The position numbers were made by a program, and so were the translations under genes. This document shows, one piece after another, positions 24,528-33,671 of a stretch of DNA of 46,939 nucleotides. Positions within the stretch are counted from its first letter, which is position 1; every line of letters starts with the position of its first letter. The stretch spans positions 467,987 through 514,925 of the forward strand of contig NZ_JXCA02000016.1 of the NCBI RefSeq assembly GCF_000828085.3, in the 5' to 3' direction. The DNA comes from Scytonema tolypothrichoides VB-61278. GTDB lineage: Bacteria; Cyanobacteriota; Cyanobacteriia; Cyanobacteriales; Nostocaceae. Below the pieces are notes generated by a model that worked only from the letters and a program-made list of their open reading frames with translations, was not told the DNA's origin and ran no database searches.

Positions 24528-25307
24528 ATGGATAATTTAGAATCGAAAATTATTGAAATTTTAAAGCTTGGTACTCCTCTAAGAGCAATACACATTGCTA
24601 ATAAGCTTGGAGTTGAAAGAAGAGAAATAAACCATTACCTATACTCTTCATTGAAGCATTTAGTAGTTCAAGACAGTGACTATAGATGGTTATTGAAGAC
24701 AAATCAAGCAAGCAATATTCAACGTCCTTCAACTCAATCGCCAACTTCTGATACTAAGTCATCACAACCTGCAAGACAAAATAACCTATATAGCTTTACG
24801 AAACAAGAGATTAAACAAGATAGTCCAATTAAATCACCAACTTCTCAAACTCCATCATCACAACCTGTCAAGCACGAGAACTTACAGAGATTTCATGAAA
24901 AATATTTTAAACAAAATAGTCAACCTCAGCCATCTCCAACGCCTCAAACTCCATCATCACAACCTGTAAGGAAAACTAATCCTTATGATATTCTCAACAG
25001 AGAACTTGCTCAAGCATCTCCAGAAGAGAAAGTGAAAATTTTAGAGAATGTTTTTAGGCAAGAGCAATTCACAAAACTAGAAGATGAGGAAATTAATGCT
25101 CTCCAATCAATTTTAGACCAATCTAGGCGTGAAATAGATATAGCTAAAACAGCATATACACAAGGTAAACTCAGCACGCGAACAAATAATCCTATTGTGA
25201 TTGCAGCTTTGTCAATTGCATTAACTTTAGGTACACTTTTTCTTATCAGTCAATTTATGCCAAAATCAACTAACCAACCTGCTCCAACATTTCCACAAAG
25301 TCAGTAA
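24528..25307 (+). CDS. Tail-anchored protein with Z-alpha-like winged helix
   Basis: A 259-residue protein. Residues 1-56 form a small winged helix; ERREINHYLYS (30-40) and Trp 54 line up with the Z-DNA-binding Z-alpha motif (K/R-K/R-x-I-N-x-x-L-Y ... W of ADAR1/ZBP1), keeping Asn 35, Tyr 39 and Trp 54. The middle (60-150) is a Ser/Pro/Gln linker in which the QTPSSQPV unit recurs. A charged helical region (150-215) is followed by one transmembrane helix (about 223-245) and a short tail, so the N-terminus should be cytosolic. It is transcribed divergently from the nuclease operon. Whether it binds Z-DNA or Z-RNA is untested; it could be an ordinary winged helix. Confidence 0.75.
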   Translation: MDNLESKIIEILKLGTPLRAIHIANKLGVERREINHYLYSSLKHLVVQDSDYRWLLKTNQASNIQRPSTQSPTSDTKSSQPARQNNLYSFTKQEIKQDSPIKSPTSQTPSSQPVKHENLQRFHEKYFKQNSQPQPSPTPQTPSSQPVRKTNPYDILNRELAQASPEEKVKILENVFRQEQFTKLEDEEINALQSILDQSRREIDIAKTAYTQGKLSTRTNNPIVIAALSIALTLGTLFLISQFMPKSTNQPAPTFPQSQ

Positions 25308-25327
25308 ATATAATAATTGCATCTCCC

Positions 25328-26275
25328 CTACCCCTTCACCCTTCTCACCAAACCAAACCCCCAAGAACGCAACCCCACAGGTAACACCGACAACCCCAAC
25401 CCAATCCACGCCTTAGCAGGAGAAAAAGATTTCCCTGCTAAAACTAACTCTCTTCCTTTTTGCGTTTCACCCTTCTCAATCAACCGTAACCCTAACAATA
25501 ACTGTGTTTCTGTAAGACGCTGTTGTCTAATTTTCTCCAGCTTCTCAGGCTCAAATTGATAACTTTCCAAATACCGTAACTTATCAGATAAATAAGGAAT
25601 CGCCCTGTCAATCCCTTGCTGTTGTGCATGGAAGCGATATTCCATCAACAATTCTGGTAGATAATAACCTTTCTTTCCTGCCAAAGCCAGTCGCACAAAT
25701 AAATCATTATCCTCACAATTTTGCCAATTAGGCTGCATAAATCCTAATTCTTGTAAGGCAGAACGGCGAAATAATGTAGCACCAATTTGAAAGCTTTGAT
25801 TCACAAAGACAACTTCCAATAAATTATCAACAACACCCTCTGCTAAATTCGCCCTACCCCAGCGGCGAGAATTTTCTTGTGTTGTCGTCTCATCTCGGAT
25901 ATTGTTAATATCAATCACCCAGTGGTCAGTTCCAACAAAATCAATACTAGAGTCTTTCTCCAAAATTGCAGTAGTACGTGATAGGAAATCAGAAGTTAAT
26001 CTGTCATCATCATCAAATTTTATAAAATATTCGCCCGTTGCAGCATCAAAGCCAGAACGCATATTATTGCTTTTACCAATATTTTGCTGATGACGGATGT
26101 ATTTGACGCGGCTATCTGTGTATTGCGACATGAGTTTAGGAGTACTATCCCCAGAACCGTCATCACAAACAATTAGCTCAAAGTCTTGATAAGTCTGCTG
26201 GAGTACGCTTTCAATTGCGAAAGGCAGCAGATTAACACGATTAAAAGTCGGAATGCAAACACTGACTTTAGGCAT
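25328..26275 (-). CDS. Glycosyltransferase family 2
   Basis: A cytosolic 315-residue GT-A inverting glycosyltransferase. It starts PKVSVCIPTFNRVNLL, has the nucleotide-sugar DDGS at 38-41 and the metal-binding DDDD in YFIKFDDDDRL (about residues 90-95). No transmembrane segment is evident. The donor and acceptor cannot be told. It lies 26 bp downstream of the GT-A-like gene at 26302 on the same strand, so the two are probably cotranscribed. With the other nearby transferases it suggests an extracellular polysaccharide or sheath role. Confidence 0.92.
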   Translation of the reverse strand: MPKVSVCIPTFNRVNLLPFAIESVLQQTYQDFELIVCDDGSGDSTPKLMSQYTDSRVKYIRHQQNIGKSNNMRSGFDAATGEYFIKFDDDDRLTSDFLSRTTAILEKDSSIDFVGTDHWVIDINNIRDETTTQENSRRWGRANLAEGVVDNLLEVVFVNQSFQIGATLFRRSALQELGFMQPNWQNCEDNDLFVRLALAGKKGYYLPELLMEYRFHAQQQGIDRAIPYLSDKLRYLESYQFEPEKLEKIRQQRLTETQLLLGLRLIEKGETQKGRELVLAGKSFSPAKAWIGLGLSVLPVGLRSWGFGLVRRVKG

Positions 26276-26301
26276 TTTTGTAATAGTAGGGTTGAGAAAA
26301 G

Positions 26302-27336
26302 CTAAACTGAAGAAATAGTTCTTTCAATTCTACTCTTAACCTTTTGGATGAATCGATTGGTTTTATCCACCATACTCGGTGGCTTGAGTTGCTGAGGTCG
26401 TTTTTCTGGTTCTTTCAGAAATCGATAGTGTAAAAATTCATTTTTGTAACGAATATCAACGTTTTCACCTTGACACAACCGAGTAAAATCAATGGCAGAA
26501 TAATTCATGTAATGTAGACGATGAATTGGTTTTAATCCATCTTGGTTGTAGAGGACATTATTGATATTTACAAAAGGGTCGGCGTCGGCACAATTGCCAG
26601 TTATGTCTTGCCCATTAGGACTGAGGGTAAAGTTAAAAAGTGGTCTATTGCATCGCAAAGTCATATAACTAAATAAGTCCGCATCACACCACCAAGACCG
26701 CTCATTAATCCAGGTAAACTCCTGGTTGATCACCAAGTACTCTCTGAGTATCTCTAGCTCATCTTTGCCAAAAATTCCCTTTTTTGAACCAAAGAAACTG
26801 GAGCAATGTAATAGTGGTCTGACCTGGGATTCTGGCAATTTTATTGCCTTTTCAATCCGCTCAAAGTTGAGTGCTGCAACAGGAGTTGACTTGCCATGTT
26901 CCCAGTCATCAAACACAAAGTCGTAGTCGTCTAACTTTTCTAAAACCCTATCCAGCGAACTCATTGCCAAACTGTCGGCATCGTAAAACACAAATCGTTT
27001 AAAGTTGCCATCAAAGGCACACATTTTCCTCAATAAATTACTTTGTTTGTACCATTTTCTAGAGTGACCTTGCTTTAGCTGGCTAGCCTGGGGATGGGCA
27101 TTCCAAACTTGATTATAAAAATTTTCCCAGCGTTGCATTGAGCTTTTGTTCTCAAACAAGGTGACATTAGGTCGAGAACTTACCTCTAGCTTCACTAGCT
27201 CTAGTCTCTCATCATAGGGAATAATACAAATCGGAATATTTGGGCTAACATTCACTTCAATGCTATTTAGTAATGCCACTAATTGATTATAAACAATATC
27301 ATTGGCAAGTGTGTAAATACCAAAATCTTCCATCAT
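26302..27336 (-). CDS. Npun_R2821/Npun_R2822-like glycosyltransferase-type protein
   Basis: A 344-residue soluble protein that resembles the cyanobacterial Npun_R2821/Npun_R2822 family. It begins with a beta-alpha fold (FGIYTLANDIVYNQLVALLN) and has RFVFYDADSLAM, a DxD-like motif typical of GT-A transferases that bind nucleotide sugars through a metal. A second acidic region (DYDFVFDDWEHG) and a WWCDADLFSY motif follow. Catalysis has not been shown for the family as far as I know, so the transferase role is inferred from fold motifs. AAGGA lies 7 nt before the first of two ATGs. It precedes the GT2 gene. Confidence 0.72.
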   Translation of the reverse strand: MMEDFGIYTLANDIVYNQLVALLNSIEVNVSPNIPICIIPYDERLELVKLEVSSRPNVTLFENKSSMQRWENFYNQVWNAHPQASQLKQGHSRKWYKQSNLLRKMCAFDGNFKRFVFYDADSLAMSSLDRVLEKLDDYDFVFDDWEHGKSTPVAALNFERIEKAIKLPESQVRPLLHCSSFFGSKKGIFGKDELEILREYLVINQEFTWINERSWWCDADLFSYMTLRCNRPLFNFTLSPNGQDITGNCADADPFVNINNVLYNQDGLKPIHRLHYMNYSAIDFTRLCQGENVDIRYKNEFLHYRFLKEPEKRPQQLKPPSMVDKTNRFIQKVKSRIERTISSV

Positions 27337-27473
27337 GAAATATCCTTGGTTGATTCACGTGGTTTATCAAAAAAATAAATTTATAAGTCGTCAAATGATG
27401 ATATAAATTGTGAGGACAAGTCATCCTATATGTATAGTAAACCGAAATGACTTGTGAAAATTCAAAAACTAAA

Positions 27474-27503
27474 ATACCCGACTTTTTACCATAAGTCGGG
27501 TAT
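27474..27503 (-). terminator. Orphan terminator-like hairpin
   Basis: A perfect 11-bp stem ATACCCGACTT/AAGTCGGGTAT has an 8-nt loop. On the minus strand it is followed by TTTTAG and further T-rich sequence, terminator-like for transcription toward 27336. No recognised minus-strand gene ends here. It lies in the 333-bp divergent gap that also holds both genes' promoters. Confidence 0.5.
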
Positions 27504-27629
27504 CAAGTTTGCTCACAAATGATTTAGGAGTGCTATATCACCGCTTTTGTTATTATAGGACTCCTATAGAACTCCAATTTAATTTTTACGAAGCTAGGTT
27601 ACACTTTTATTGTTTTTCCCCTGTTCCCT

Positions 27630-27660
27630 ATTAAGCGTTCCCTATTCCCTATTCCCTATA
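27630..27660 (+). repeat. TTCCCTA heptanucleotide repeat
   Basis: Three to four copies of TTCCCTA-type units sit directly upstream of the GT4 gene start. Reading through them adds a spurious N-terminus (residues FFPCSLLSVPYSLF) to that gene. This is the STRR class of heterocystous cyanobacteria. Confidence 0.75.
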
Positions 27661-27669
27661 ATTAGGTTT

Positions 27670-28893
27670 ATGAACATCTTAATGCTATCTTCCACGTTTC
27701 CCTATCCTCCTACACGAGGCGGAACCCAGGTAAGGACATTTCATTTACTTAAGTATCTCAGTCAAAACCATGTTATTACGCTGGTGACTCAACGAGAGCC
27801 TGATGTGACAGATACAGAAGTCGTAGAATTACGGAATTATGTTGATAACTTAATTGTTTTTAATCGCCCTCAAGACACGAGTAAATCTGGAAGAATACTA
27901 AAAAAAATCCAGCGCTTTTATTCTTTTATACAACAAGGAACACCACCAAGTGTGTTAAACCGCTACTCAAGCGAGATGCAAACTTGGATTGATAACTTTG
28001 TGGAAGCGGGGAAATGTGATGTTATTACCTGTGAACATAGCGTCAATGAAATTTATGTGCGAGCGCATTTTCAAAAACATCTTAGAACTATAGTTAATGT
28101 TCATAGTTCAGTCTACGGTACTTGTCGCAACCAGCTAAAAACGGGCATTTCGGAAAATAGATTTCGCGATAAACTCTATTTACCACTTTTGCGTCGTTAT
28201 GAACAACGCTACTGCTCTAAATTCTCGGCAATTGTGGTGACAACAGAAGAAGATAGGGTTCAAATGCAAGAATTTAACCCGAAGAGCCAAATTCAAGTTA
28301 TTCCCAATGGGGTAGATTTAGTTTCTTTTCCCTACCGCACTTATGACCCAGATGGACATCGTATCATTTTCATTGGTGCAATGGATAATTTAGCAAACAT
28401 TGATGCTGTTTGCTTTTTTAGCAACGAAGTCTTAAGCGAAATTCAAAAGCTTTACCCTGATACCACTTTTGATATTGTTGGTTCTCGTCCTGCGCCAGAA
28501 GTTTTAGCACTCAAAGAAAAACCCGGAATTACTGTTACCGGGCGTGTTCCTTCTATGGTAGAATATCTGCACAAAGCAACAGTCTGCGTTGTGCCTATGC
28601 GGACGGGGTTTGGGATTAAAAATAAAACTTTAGAGGCGATCGCTGCAGGTGTACCAGTCGTAGCAAGTGACCGTGGTTTAGAAGGACTAACTGTAGATGA
28701 TCCAAATATACCACTAAGGGCGTTACGAGCAAATCAGCCTACAGAATACGTTACAGCTATCAGTCAATTATTTGAAAATTCGCAATTGCGAGCAGAATTG
28801 TCTCGTAACGGCAGACAATTCGTAGAAAGTCAATTCACTTGGGAAAGCGCAGGTAAACGCTATGAGGAAGTCCTGACAAATACTGGATTGTGA
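27670..28893 (+). CDS. Glycosyltransferase family 4-like
   Basis: A GT-B glycosyltransferase of 407 residues from ATG 27670. The N-terminal domain begins MNILMLSSTFPYPPTRGGTQ, the usual GGxxxR acceptor-side start. The C-terminal domain has the IPNGVDL turn, the GRVPSMVEYL loop and the TGFGIKNKTLEAIAAGVPVV donor-binding motif with the conserved Glu. The frame is open back to 27610, but those residues come from a TTCCCTA repeat, and the conserved N-terminus begins at 27670. It is divergent from the GT2 pair and convergent with the secreted beta-helix gene. Probable role: assembly of a cell-surface polysaccharide; the exact sugar is unknown. Confidence 0.9.
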   Translation: MNILMLSSTFPYPPTRGGTQVRTFHLLKYLSQNHVITLVTQREPDVTDTEVVELRNYVDNLIVFNRPQDTSKSGRILKKIQRFYSFIQQGTPPSVLNRYSSEMQTWIDNFVEAGKCDVITCEHSVNEIYVRAHFQKHLRTIVNVHSSVYGTCRNQLKTGISENRFRDKLYLPLLRRYEQRYCSKFSAIVVTTEEDRVQMQEFNPKSQIQVIPNGVDLVSFPYRTYDPDGHRIIFIGAMDNLANIDAVCFFSNEVLSEIQKLYPDTTFDIVGSRPAPEVLALKEKPGITVTGRVPSMVEYLHKATVCVVPMRTGFGIKNKTLEAIAAGVPVVASDRGLEGLTVDDPNIPLRALRANQPTEYVTAISQLFENSQLRAELSRNGRQFVESQFTWESAGKRYEEVLTNTGL

Positions 28894-28907
28894 TTTTATA
28901 TCGTTTC

Positions 28908-30740
28908 TTAGGACTTGTTATCGGTCACGGCGTTCGGCCAATTACCCTCGATAATATTATTATTTTGAACGCTGTTCGTATAGATTGGCGTAACAACATT
29001 ATCGATTTTGTTTCCTGTGACTGTAATCCCTCCACTTGCCTGATCCAGATAAACACCGGAGATCGGATAGCCTGCAGCCCAGGGAGAGCGAACAAGATGG
29101 TGAATATAATTATTTGAAATCAAGGTATTATACTGGTTAGACAAAGTATAAATACCCGCACCGTCATCAAGGGTGTTCATGACGTTATAAATTTCGTTGT
29201 TCCTGATAATGTTCCTTTTTAGCTTGTGGATATCCTTCGTCCATCCCCAGCCGATGCTGATGCCTGTGTAAGGGAGATTCCACAGTTTATTGTTTTCAAT
29301 GGTCATGTTTTCGACAAAACCAGCGAAAATTCCTACCGAATTTGGATAGTCCTGACCGAGGGCGGTAAGGGTATTGTTGTTGATTAATACATTGCGAATC
29401 GTCGCTGTTGCAGGTTCCGAGTGCAAAAGGGTATCCATAACAATGCCTTGTCCCCCCAGGTTCTCGAAATGACTGTCCCTAATGGAGAGGTTTTCAACAT
29501 CCGTAGAAGCATTGACGCCTGAAGCACTCATATTACGGAAGGTGCATTTCTCAAAGCTGACGTTTTGGGTGTAAGACAGTTCTACCCCTGCGATCATCGT
29601 CGTATCGCCCCATACGTGCTTTGTGCTAACTTCTGTACCAGCTTGCCCACCGATAAATCCTTTTTGCGAAGGTCCTGTCCAATTGGCATCCTGAAAAACG
29701 ATACCCTGAAAAACAATATTCTGTACTGGTTTTTCAGCAGTTCCGGCAATTTTTACAATGTGATCAAGACGCGGGGCAATAACAGTTGTTCGGGACATGT
29801 CTTCGCCTGGGCGGGCTATGTAATATAAGGTGTGTGCTTCCTTATCGAGATAAAACTCTCCCTTGTCGTCAAGAAATTCATAAGCATTCTCAAAATAATA
29901 CGAGAGTTCTGGCTCCAAAAATTGGGTATTGACCATAAAAGCCAGATCCCTGCCTGGATTCTGCAGCGCGACAGAAGCAATGTTGCCATTTATAGTAAAG
30001 TCTTCAACTTTAAATCTGTTGATAGTCCAGTGTCTGAAAACTATCATTTCTGCTTCGCTGAGTTTCTTCCATCGATTGATCTCGCTTGGCTTTACTTCCA
30101 CCCTTTTATTGGGTATATCCCAATTAACAACACGAAAATAACTGCCAGTGTTTGGTTGTCGGGCGCGGATAGCTGGAACGCCATTGATGAACAGCCGACG
30201 GAAATCCTGGTTATCCACAGCAGTCTGAAAAACCTTTCCGTCCTGAGTTTGCCATCCCGTAATCACCTTACCGCCTGAAAGTTCAACTTTTCCGGGTGTT
30301 TGGGCTCGAAAAATGATCGAATGCCCGTTGAAACCACTGTCCTGTGTTCCTAGGGTAAAAGTATCTGACAGGTAATAGGTGCCGTTTTTTAGAATGACGG
30401 TAATATCGGTTTTCATCGAGGTATTGATGGAACGCACATACTGCTGCGCACTTGTCAGAGTGCAGGGTGCTGTGCTTGTACAGGCATTCCCCTTGCCGTC
30501 AGGGCTGACATATAGCGTTCTTCTCTGATTGGCAAAGTTGTTTTGTTCTGAGTTGGGAGAAACCATCACAAAACTCGACAACTTTGTAAATAAGTTACTC
30601 GTAAGACTAGCCAATCCTGGCTGTGTTTGGCTACCTATTGAAAAGAATATCAACATCAATGACCCAAAAATCTGCCATGCTGGAAAGGTTGTCCCGTTTT
30701 GTCGGGGAAAAAGGAAGCGCTTAAGCTTATGATTCTTCAT
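28908..30740 (-). CDS. Secreted right-handed beta-helix protein
   Basis: A 610-residue exported protein. A hydrophobic segment near residues 22-45 (IFGSLMLIFFSIGSQTQPG) serves as signal peptide or anchor. After TLYVSPDGKGNACTS, a DUF1565-like start common in extracellular parallel beta-helix proteins, repeated helix rungs follow (IVFQGIVFQDANW, VENLSIRDSHFENLGGQGI, IRNVLINNNTLTALG, MTIENNKLWNLPYTGI, HKLKRNIIRNNEIYNV). Such folds occur in polysaccharide lyases, epimerases and adhesins; no single catalytic motif can be assigned here. Its place next to glycosyltransferases suits modification or degradation of surface polysaccharide. Start chosen: ATG 30740 just before the positively charged MKNHKLKRFLF. 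Confidence 0.82.
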   Translation of the reverse strand: MKNHKLKRFLFPRQNGTTFPAWQIFGSLMLIFFSIGSQTQPGLASLTSNLFTKLSSFVMVSPNSEQNNFANQRRTLYVSPDGKGNACTSTAPCTLTSAQQYVRSINTSMKTDITVILKNGTYYLSDTFTLGTQDSGFNGHSIIFRAQTPGKVELSGGKVITGWQTQDGKVFQTAVDNQDFRRLFINGVPAIRARQPNTGSYFRVVNWDIPNKRVEVKPSEINRWKKLSEAEMIVFRHWTINRFKVEDFTINGNIASVALQNPGRDLAFMVNTQFLEPELSYYFENAYEFLDDKGEFYLDKEAHTLYYIARPGEDMSRTTVIAPRLDHIVKIAGTAEKPVQNIVFQGIVFQDANWTGPSQKGFIGGQAGTEVSTKHVWGDTTMIAGVELSYTQNVSFEKCTFRNMSASGVNASTDVENLSIRDSHFENLGGQGIVMDTLLHSEPATATIRNVLINNNTLTALGQDYPNSVGIFAGFVENMTIENNKLWNLPYTGISIGWGWTKDIHKLKRNIIRNNEIYNVMNTLDDGAGIYTLSNQYNTLISNNYIHHLVRSPWAAGYPISGVYLDQASGGITVTGNKIDNVVTPIYTNSVQNNNIIEGNWPNAVTDNKS

Positions 30741-31014
30741 TCAGTAAAACTTGCTTTTGAAAACAAACATCTGTAGTTTTCCCTTGGTGCAAAACTTCAA
30801 AAAACAACTCGGCGATCGCCCTTCATCCCGAGATGCCTTGTTTTCAGTTGGACAAGTAATACTGATACCCGCGTTGCATTCAAAGATAGTAGGTGGGTTG
30901 CTTCATCTCCCCCCATTTTTAAATGCTGTTTCTGAACGCAGATTTGTACAAAAAAACAGAACTATCAATGTAGCGCTTAGCGAAAAAAATATTTATTGTC
31001 AACGCCCTACGTTA

Positions 31015-31127
31015 GGGGTGTAGGGGGAACCTCATACCACAATAGAGTGCAAACCGCTATGGAGTGCGTATCGGTCTGGGCTTGTACCCCCTCCGGGTGA
31101 AAGGACTGTGCATTTCCCCTACACCCC
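31015..31127. repeat. Inverted-repeat element with 12-bp perfect arms
   Basis: GGGGTGTAGGGG (31015-31026) is the exact reverse complement of CCCCTACACCCC (31116-31127), enclosing 89 bp. It could be a tiny MITE-like element or a large hairpin. It encodes nothing recognisable. Confidence 0.5.
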
Positions 31128-31558
31128 ACACCCCCACAACGCGCTTGTGCTAAGAAAGCGGGAAGCCGCCTCCGGCGTCTAAGCCTGTGAAACCCGACGG
31201 CAGATCCTCCCCTTACACCCCTTCTTGGTCGGAACTCAGAAGTTGGAAGTCGGAAGTTGTAAGTAAAAAGCACGCTTTCTGTGTCGCTTTTAAATTTAGT
31301 GCATCGTACTTCATGCACGAACAATCTCGTGTGTTATCCACCGGATGCAATTGCCTCATTTCGCCAACGCCCGCAGCATCCGTAACGACCCCGGATAAGC
31401 ACAAAGTAGAAACAGCTGCAAAAATTTAGCAAGGTGCGGCACTAAGTATAGAGGGCACGCACTTGCATTTGCATCATTGCTGTAAGAATCTGGTCAGTTC
31501 TCACACGCTTTTTTTATCCGATTTATACTGATTTGAAAAGTGAAATCAACTATGAACT

Positions 31559-31595
31559 GCGATACGCCTTTGGCGTCTGCCCTTTGGGCAATCGC
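31559..31595 (+). repeat. GCGATAC...ATCGC palindromic repeat
   Basis: GCGATACGCCTTTGGCGTC leads into TGCCCTTTGGGCA and ends ATCGC. It contains two small palindromes (CGCCTTTGGCG and GCCCTTTGGGC). It is the intergenic relative of the elements inside coding sequence at 17091-17128 and 46071-46135. Confidence 0.65.
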
Positions 31596-31888
31596 AACAC
31601 AGCAACAGACGCAATCATGCGTCTCCCTAGATTCGCACTAGTACACGTCGGCATAAATAAACCACTCATTCCACATCAATGAAACGCTTACGCTGTAATC
31701 ATTTTGAACTTTGAATTTTGAATGAGCGAATTCCGCCTTGCGGTACTAGGGCATTCCCTAACTTCGCTCGTAGAGACTGCCCACAGTTCCGGTCTAAAAA
31801 TTTGCTTGCACAACAACCACCGCTTTCAATTGCGTGCTCGTCATGATATTGTGACTATATGCGGCTAGCACCGTTACCGAAAACTAAC

Positions 31889-32071
31889 TTATTCCTCCTT
31901 ATTTAATATTGATTTTTCCGTCTTCATACTTTGCAACTGTTTTAGCAAGCAATCGACTTCTGCCTGCAAATGCATAAATTTTGTTAACTGCTCAGCTTGG
32001 TAGTAACACTTGTTTAGTTTACTTGCCAAGACACTTTGGGTTTCTTTTTCTGACACACTAGATGTAGACAT
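31889..32071 (-). CDS. Small coiled-coil protein, hypothetical
   Basis: A 60-residue hydrophilic, mainly helical protein (QAEQLTKFMHLQAEVDCLLKQLQ) with heptad-like spacing and no membrane segment or known motif. It is included because upstream on the minus strand lies a good -10-like TATTATAAT, it has an ATG start, and its codon content and helical composition look coding. The function is unknown. It is separated from thrC by 428 bp and divergent from it. Confidence 0.5.
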   Translation of the reverse strand: MSTSSVSEKETQSVLASKLNKCYYQAEQLTKFMHLQAEVDCLLKQLQSMKTEKSILNKEE

Positions 32072-32499
32072 TGACGTATCTATCCATAAATCAACTCACA
32101 CCATTAGAGATATTATAATAGGCGAGTTTTAAGAATCATTAAATAATTGTATATTTTTCTCGCACAAATTTAACATCTCTCAAAGGATGCTTGAAAAGTA
32201 TTCATCTGTCGTGCTGTTACCGTAGCGGCAACGTGTACAAGCATGTTACGCCCGATCAGCAACTTCTTGCTGATGGAGTTATCTTCGACTTTGCCGCACT
32301 TCAATATGACAATTTTGACTTTAACAAACATCCTTTAGAATTGTATTTTAGGAGACTGCACATCTTACAGTTTTGTTCCAAAGAACAATTTCACCAATCC
32401 ATAGATGTTAGATGCACCCCCTTGCGCTTGCATAGCTCAGAAGGTGCAAAATAAATACTAGATACTGTTTTCAATTGGAGCTAAGAGCTTTTAAATATC
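32072..32499. other. Leader region of thrC
   Basis: This divergent intergenic region lies between the small coiled-coil gene and thrC. A plus-strand frame (32191-32454, TTG start) is open, but it lacks a clear ribosome binding site and any recognisable domain, so I do not call it a gene. No riboswitch structure is recognised. Confidence 0.4.
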
Positions 32500-33591
32500 G
32501 TGACTTTGAGCCTGTCTGCTGCTAAATCTCATCGCCAACCCTGGCTTGGACTTATAGAACAATATCGCGAGTACTTGCCTGTCAACGAAAAAACACCAGT
32601 TGTCACTCTACTGGAGGGCAATACACCATTAATACCTGTTCCCTCTATTGCACAACTTGTTGGTAGACAAGTGCGTGTCTTTGTCAAATACGATGGTCTT
32701 AACCCCACAGGTAGCTTTAAAGACCGAGGGATGACATTGGCAATTTCTAAGGCAAAGGAAGCTGGAGCAAAAGCGGTTATCTGTGCCAGTACGGGCAATA
32801 CCTCAGCAGCAGCAGCAGCTTATGCTCGCCGTGGAGGAATGCGTGCCTTTGTTTTAATTCCCGATGGCTACGTGGCGCTGGGCAAGTTGGCACAGGCGTT
32901 GCTGTATGGGGCAGAAGTCCTGGCGATCAAAGGTAATTTTGACCAAGCGCTAGAAATTGTGCGCGAGATGGCCGAAACTTATCCAGTCACTTTGGTAAAC
33001 TCTGTCAATCCTTACCGCTTAGAAGGTCAAAAAACAGGGGCGTTTGAAATTGTTGATGTTTTGGGTAATGCCCCAGACTGGCTGTGCATTCCAGTGGGGA
33101 ATGCGGGAAATATCACAGCATATTGGATGGGTTTTTGTCAATATCATCAAGCCCAAAAGTGCGATCGCCTACCTAAGATGATGGGATTCCAAGCAGCAGG
33201 TGCAGCTCCCCTTGTGACAGGTCAGCCAGTGGCACATCCAGAAACCATAGCCACAGCAATTCGTATTGGCAAGCCCGCCAGCTGGGAAAAAGCTGTTGCA
33301 GCCCAACAAGCAAGCACGGGCAAATTCCACGCCGTCACGGATGCGGAAATACTTGATGCTTATCGCCTTTTGGCATCACAAGAAGGGATTTTCTGCGAAC
33401 CCGCTAGCGCCGCTTCCGTCGCTGGTTTGTTACAAGTCAAAGACCAAGTTCCTACAGGCGCGACAGTCGTTTGCGTCCTGACTGGTAATGGTCTCAAAGA
33501 TCCAGATACAGCTATCAAACACAGCCATAGCAAATTTAAACAAGGCATTGAGCCAGAACTGTTAGCAGTCGCAGAGGCAATGGGATTTTAG
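32500..33591 (+). CDS. thrC: Threonine synthase
   Basis: ThrC is the PLP enzyme that converts O-phosphohomoserine to L-threonine and phosphate. The 363-residue length is normal for the short bacterial form. The PLP lysine is Lys 72 in [11 protein letters not shown], the phosphate-binding [14 protein letters not shown] loop follows, and the later [13 protein letters not shown] and [11 protein letters not shown] motifs are present. The start is GTG at 32500, chosen because the conserved N-terminus ([13 protein letters not shown]) follows closely. No hom or thrB is adjacent, as usual in cyanobacteria. Confidence 0.95.
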   Translation: MTLSLSAAKSHRQPWLGLIEQYREYLPVNEKTPVVTLLEGNTPLIPVPSIAQLVGRQVRVFVKYDGLNPTGSFKDRGMTLAISKAKEAGAKAVICASTGNTSAAAAAYARRGGMRAFVLIPDGYVALGKLAQALLYGAEVLAIKGNFDQALEIVREMAETYPVTLVNSVNPYRLEGQKTGAFEIVDVLGNAPDWLCIPVGNAGNITAYWMGFCQYHQAQKCDRLPKMMGFQAAGAAPLVTGQPVAHPETIATAIRIGKPASWEKAVAAQQASTGKFHAVTDAEILDAYRLLASQEGIFCEPASAASVAGLLQVKDQVPTGATVVCVLTGNGLKDPDTAIKHSHSKFKQGIEPELLAVAEAMGF

Positions 33592-33671
33592 AAGAGTAAA
33601 GGACAAGGAGATAAACAGACAAGGGGACAAAGGGAATAAATAACAATAACTTTCTTATCTCCCCATCTCCC

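Larger units (their letters stand above)
30741..31888. other. Repeat-rich non-coding region
   Basis: No credible gene is seen in about 1.1 kb. The open frames here are short and low in complexity. It contains an inverted pair GGGGTGTAGGGG (31015-31026) and CCCCTACACCCC (31116-31127), a GCGATAC...ATCGC palindromic repeat (31559-31595), a second palindrome GACGCA-ATCA-TGCGTC (31608-31623), a short TTTTGAA tandem repeat (about 31708-31728) and further short inverted repeats. It looks like a repeat and insertion-remnant dump between two conserved regions. Confidence 0.6.

Noticed and set aside
27610-27669. N-terminal extension of the GT4-type transferase
   Set aside because: The extra residues come from a TTCCCTA tandem repeat; the conserved GT-B start begins at ATG 27670.
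31007-31324. 105-codon minus-strand open frame
   Set aside because: It is built from inverted G/C-rich repeats and STRR-like sequence, with no domain or ribosome binding site.
32191-32454. 87-codon plus-strand frame upstream of thrC
   Set aside because: TTG start, no clear ribosome binding site and no recognisable motif; more likely leader DNA, though a small protein cannot be excluded.
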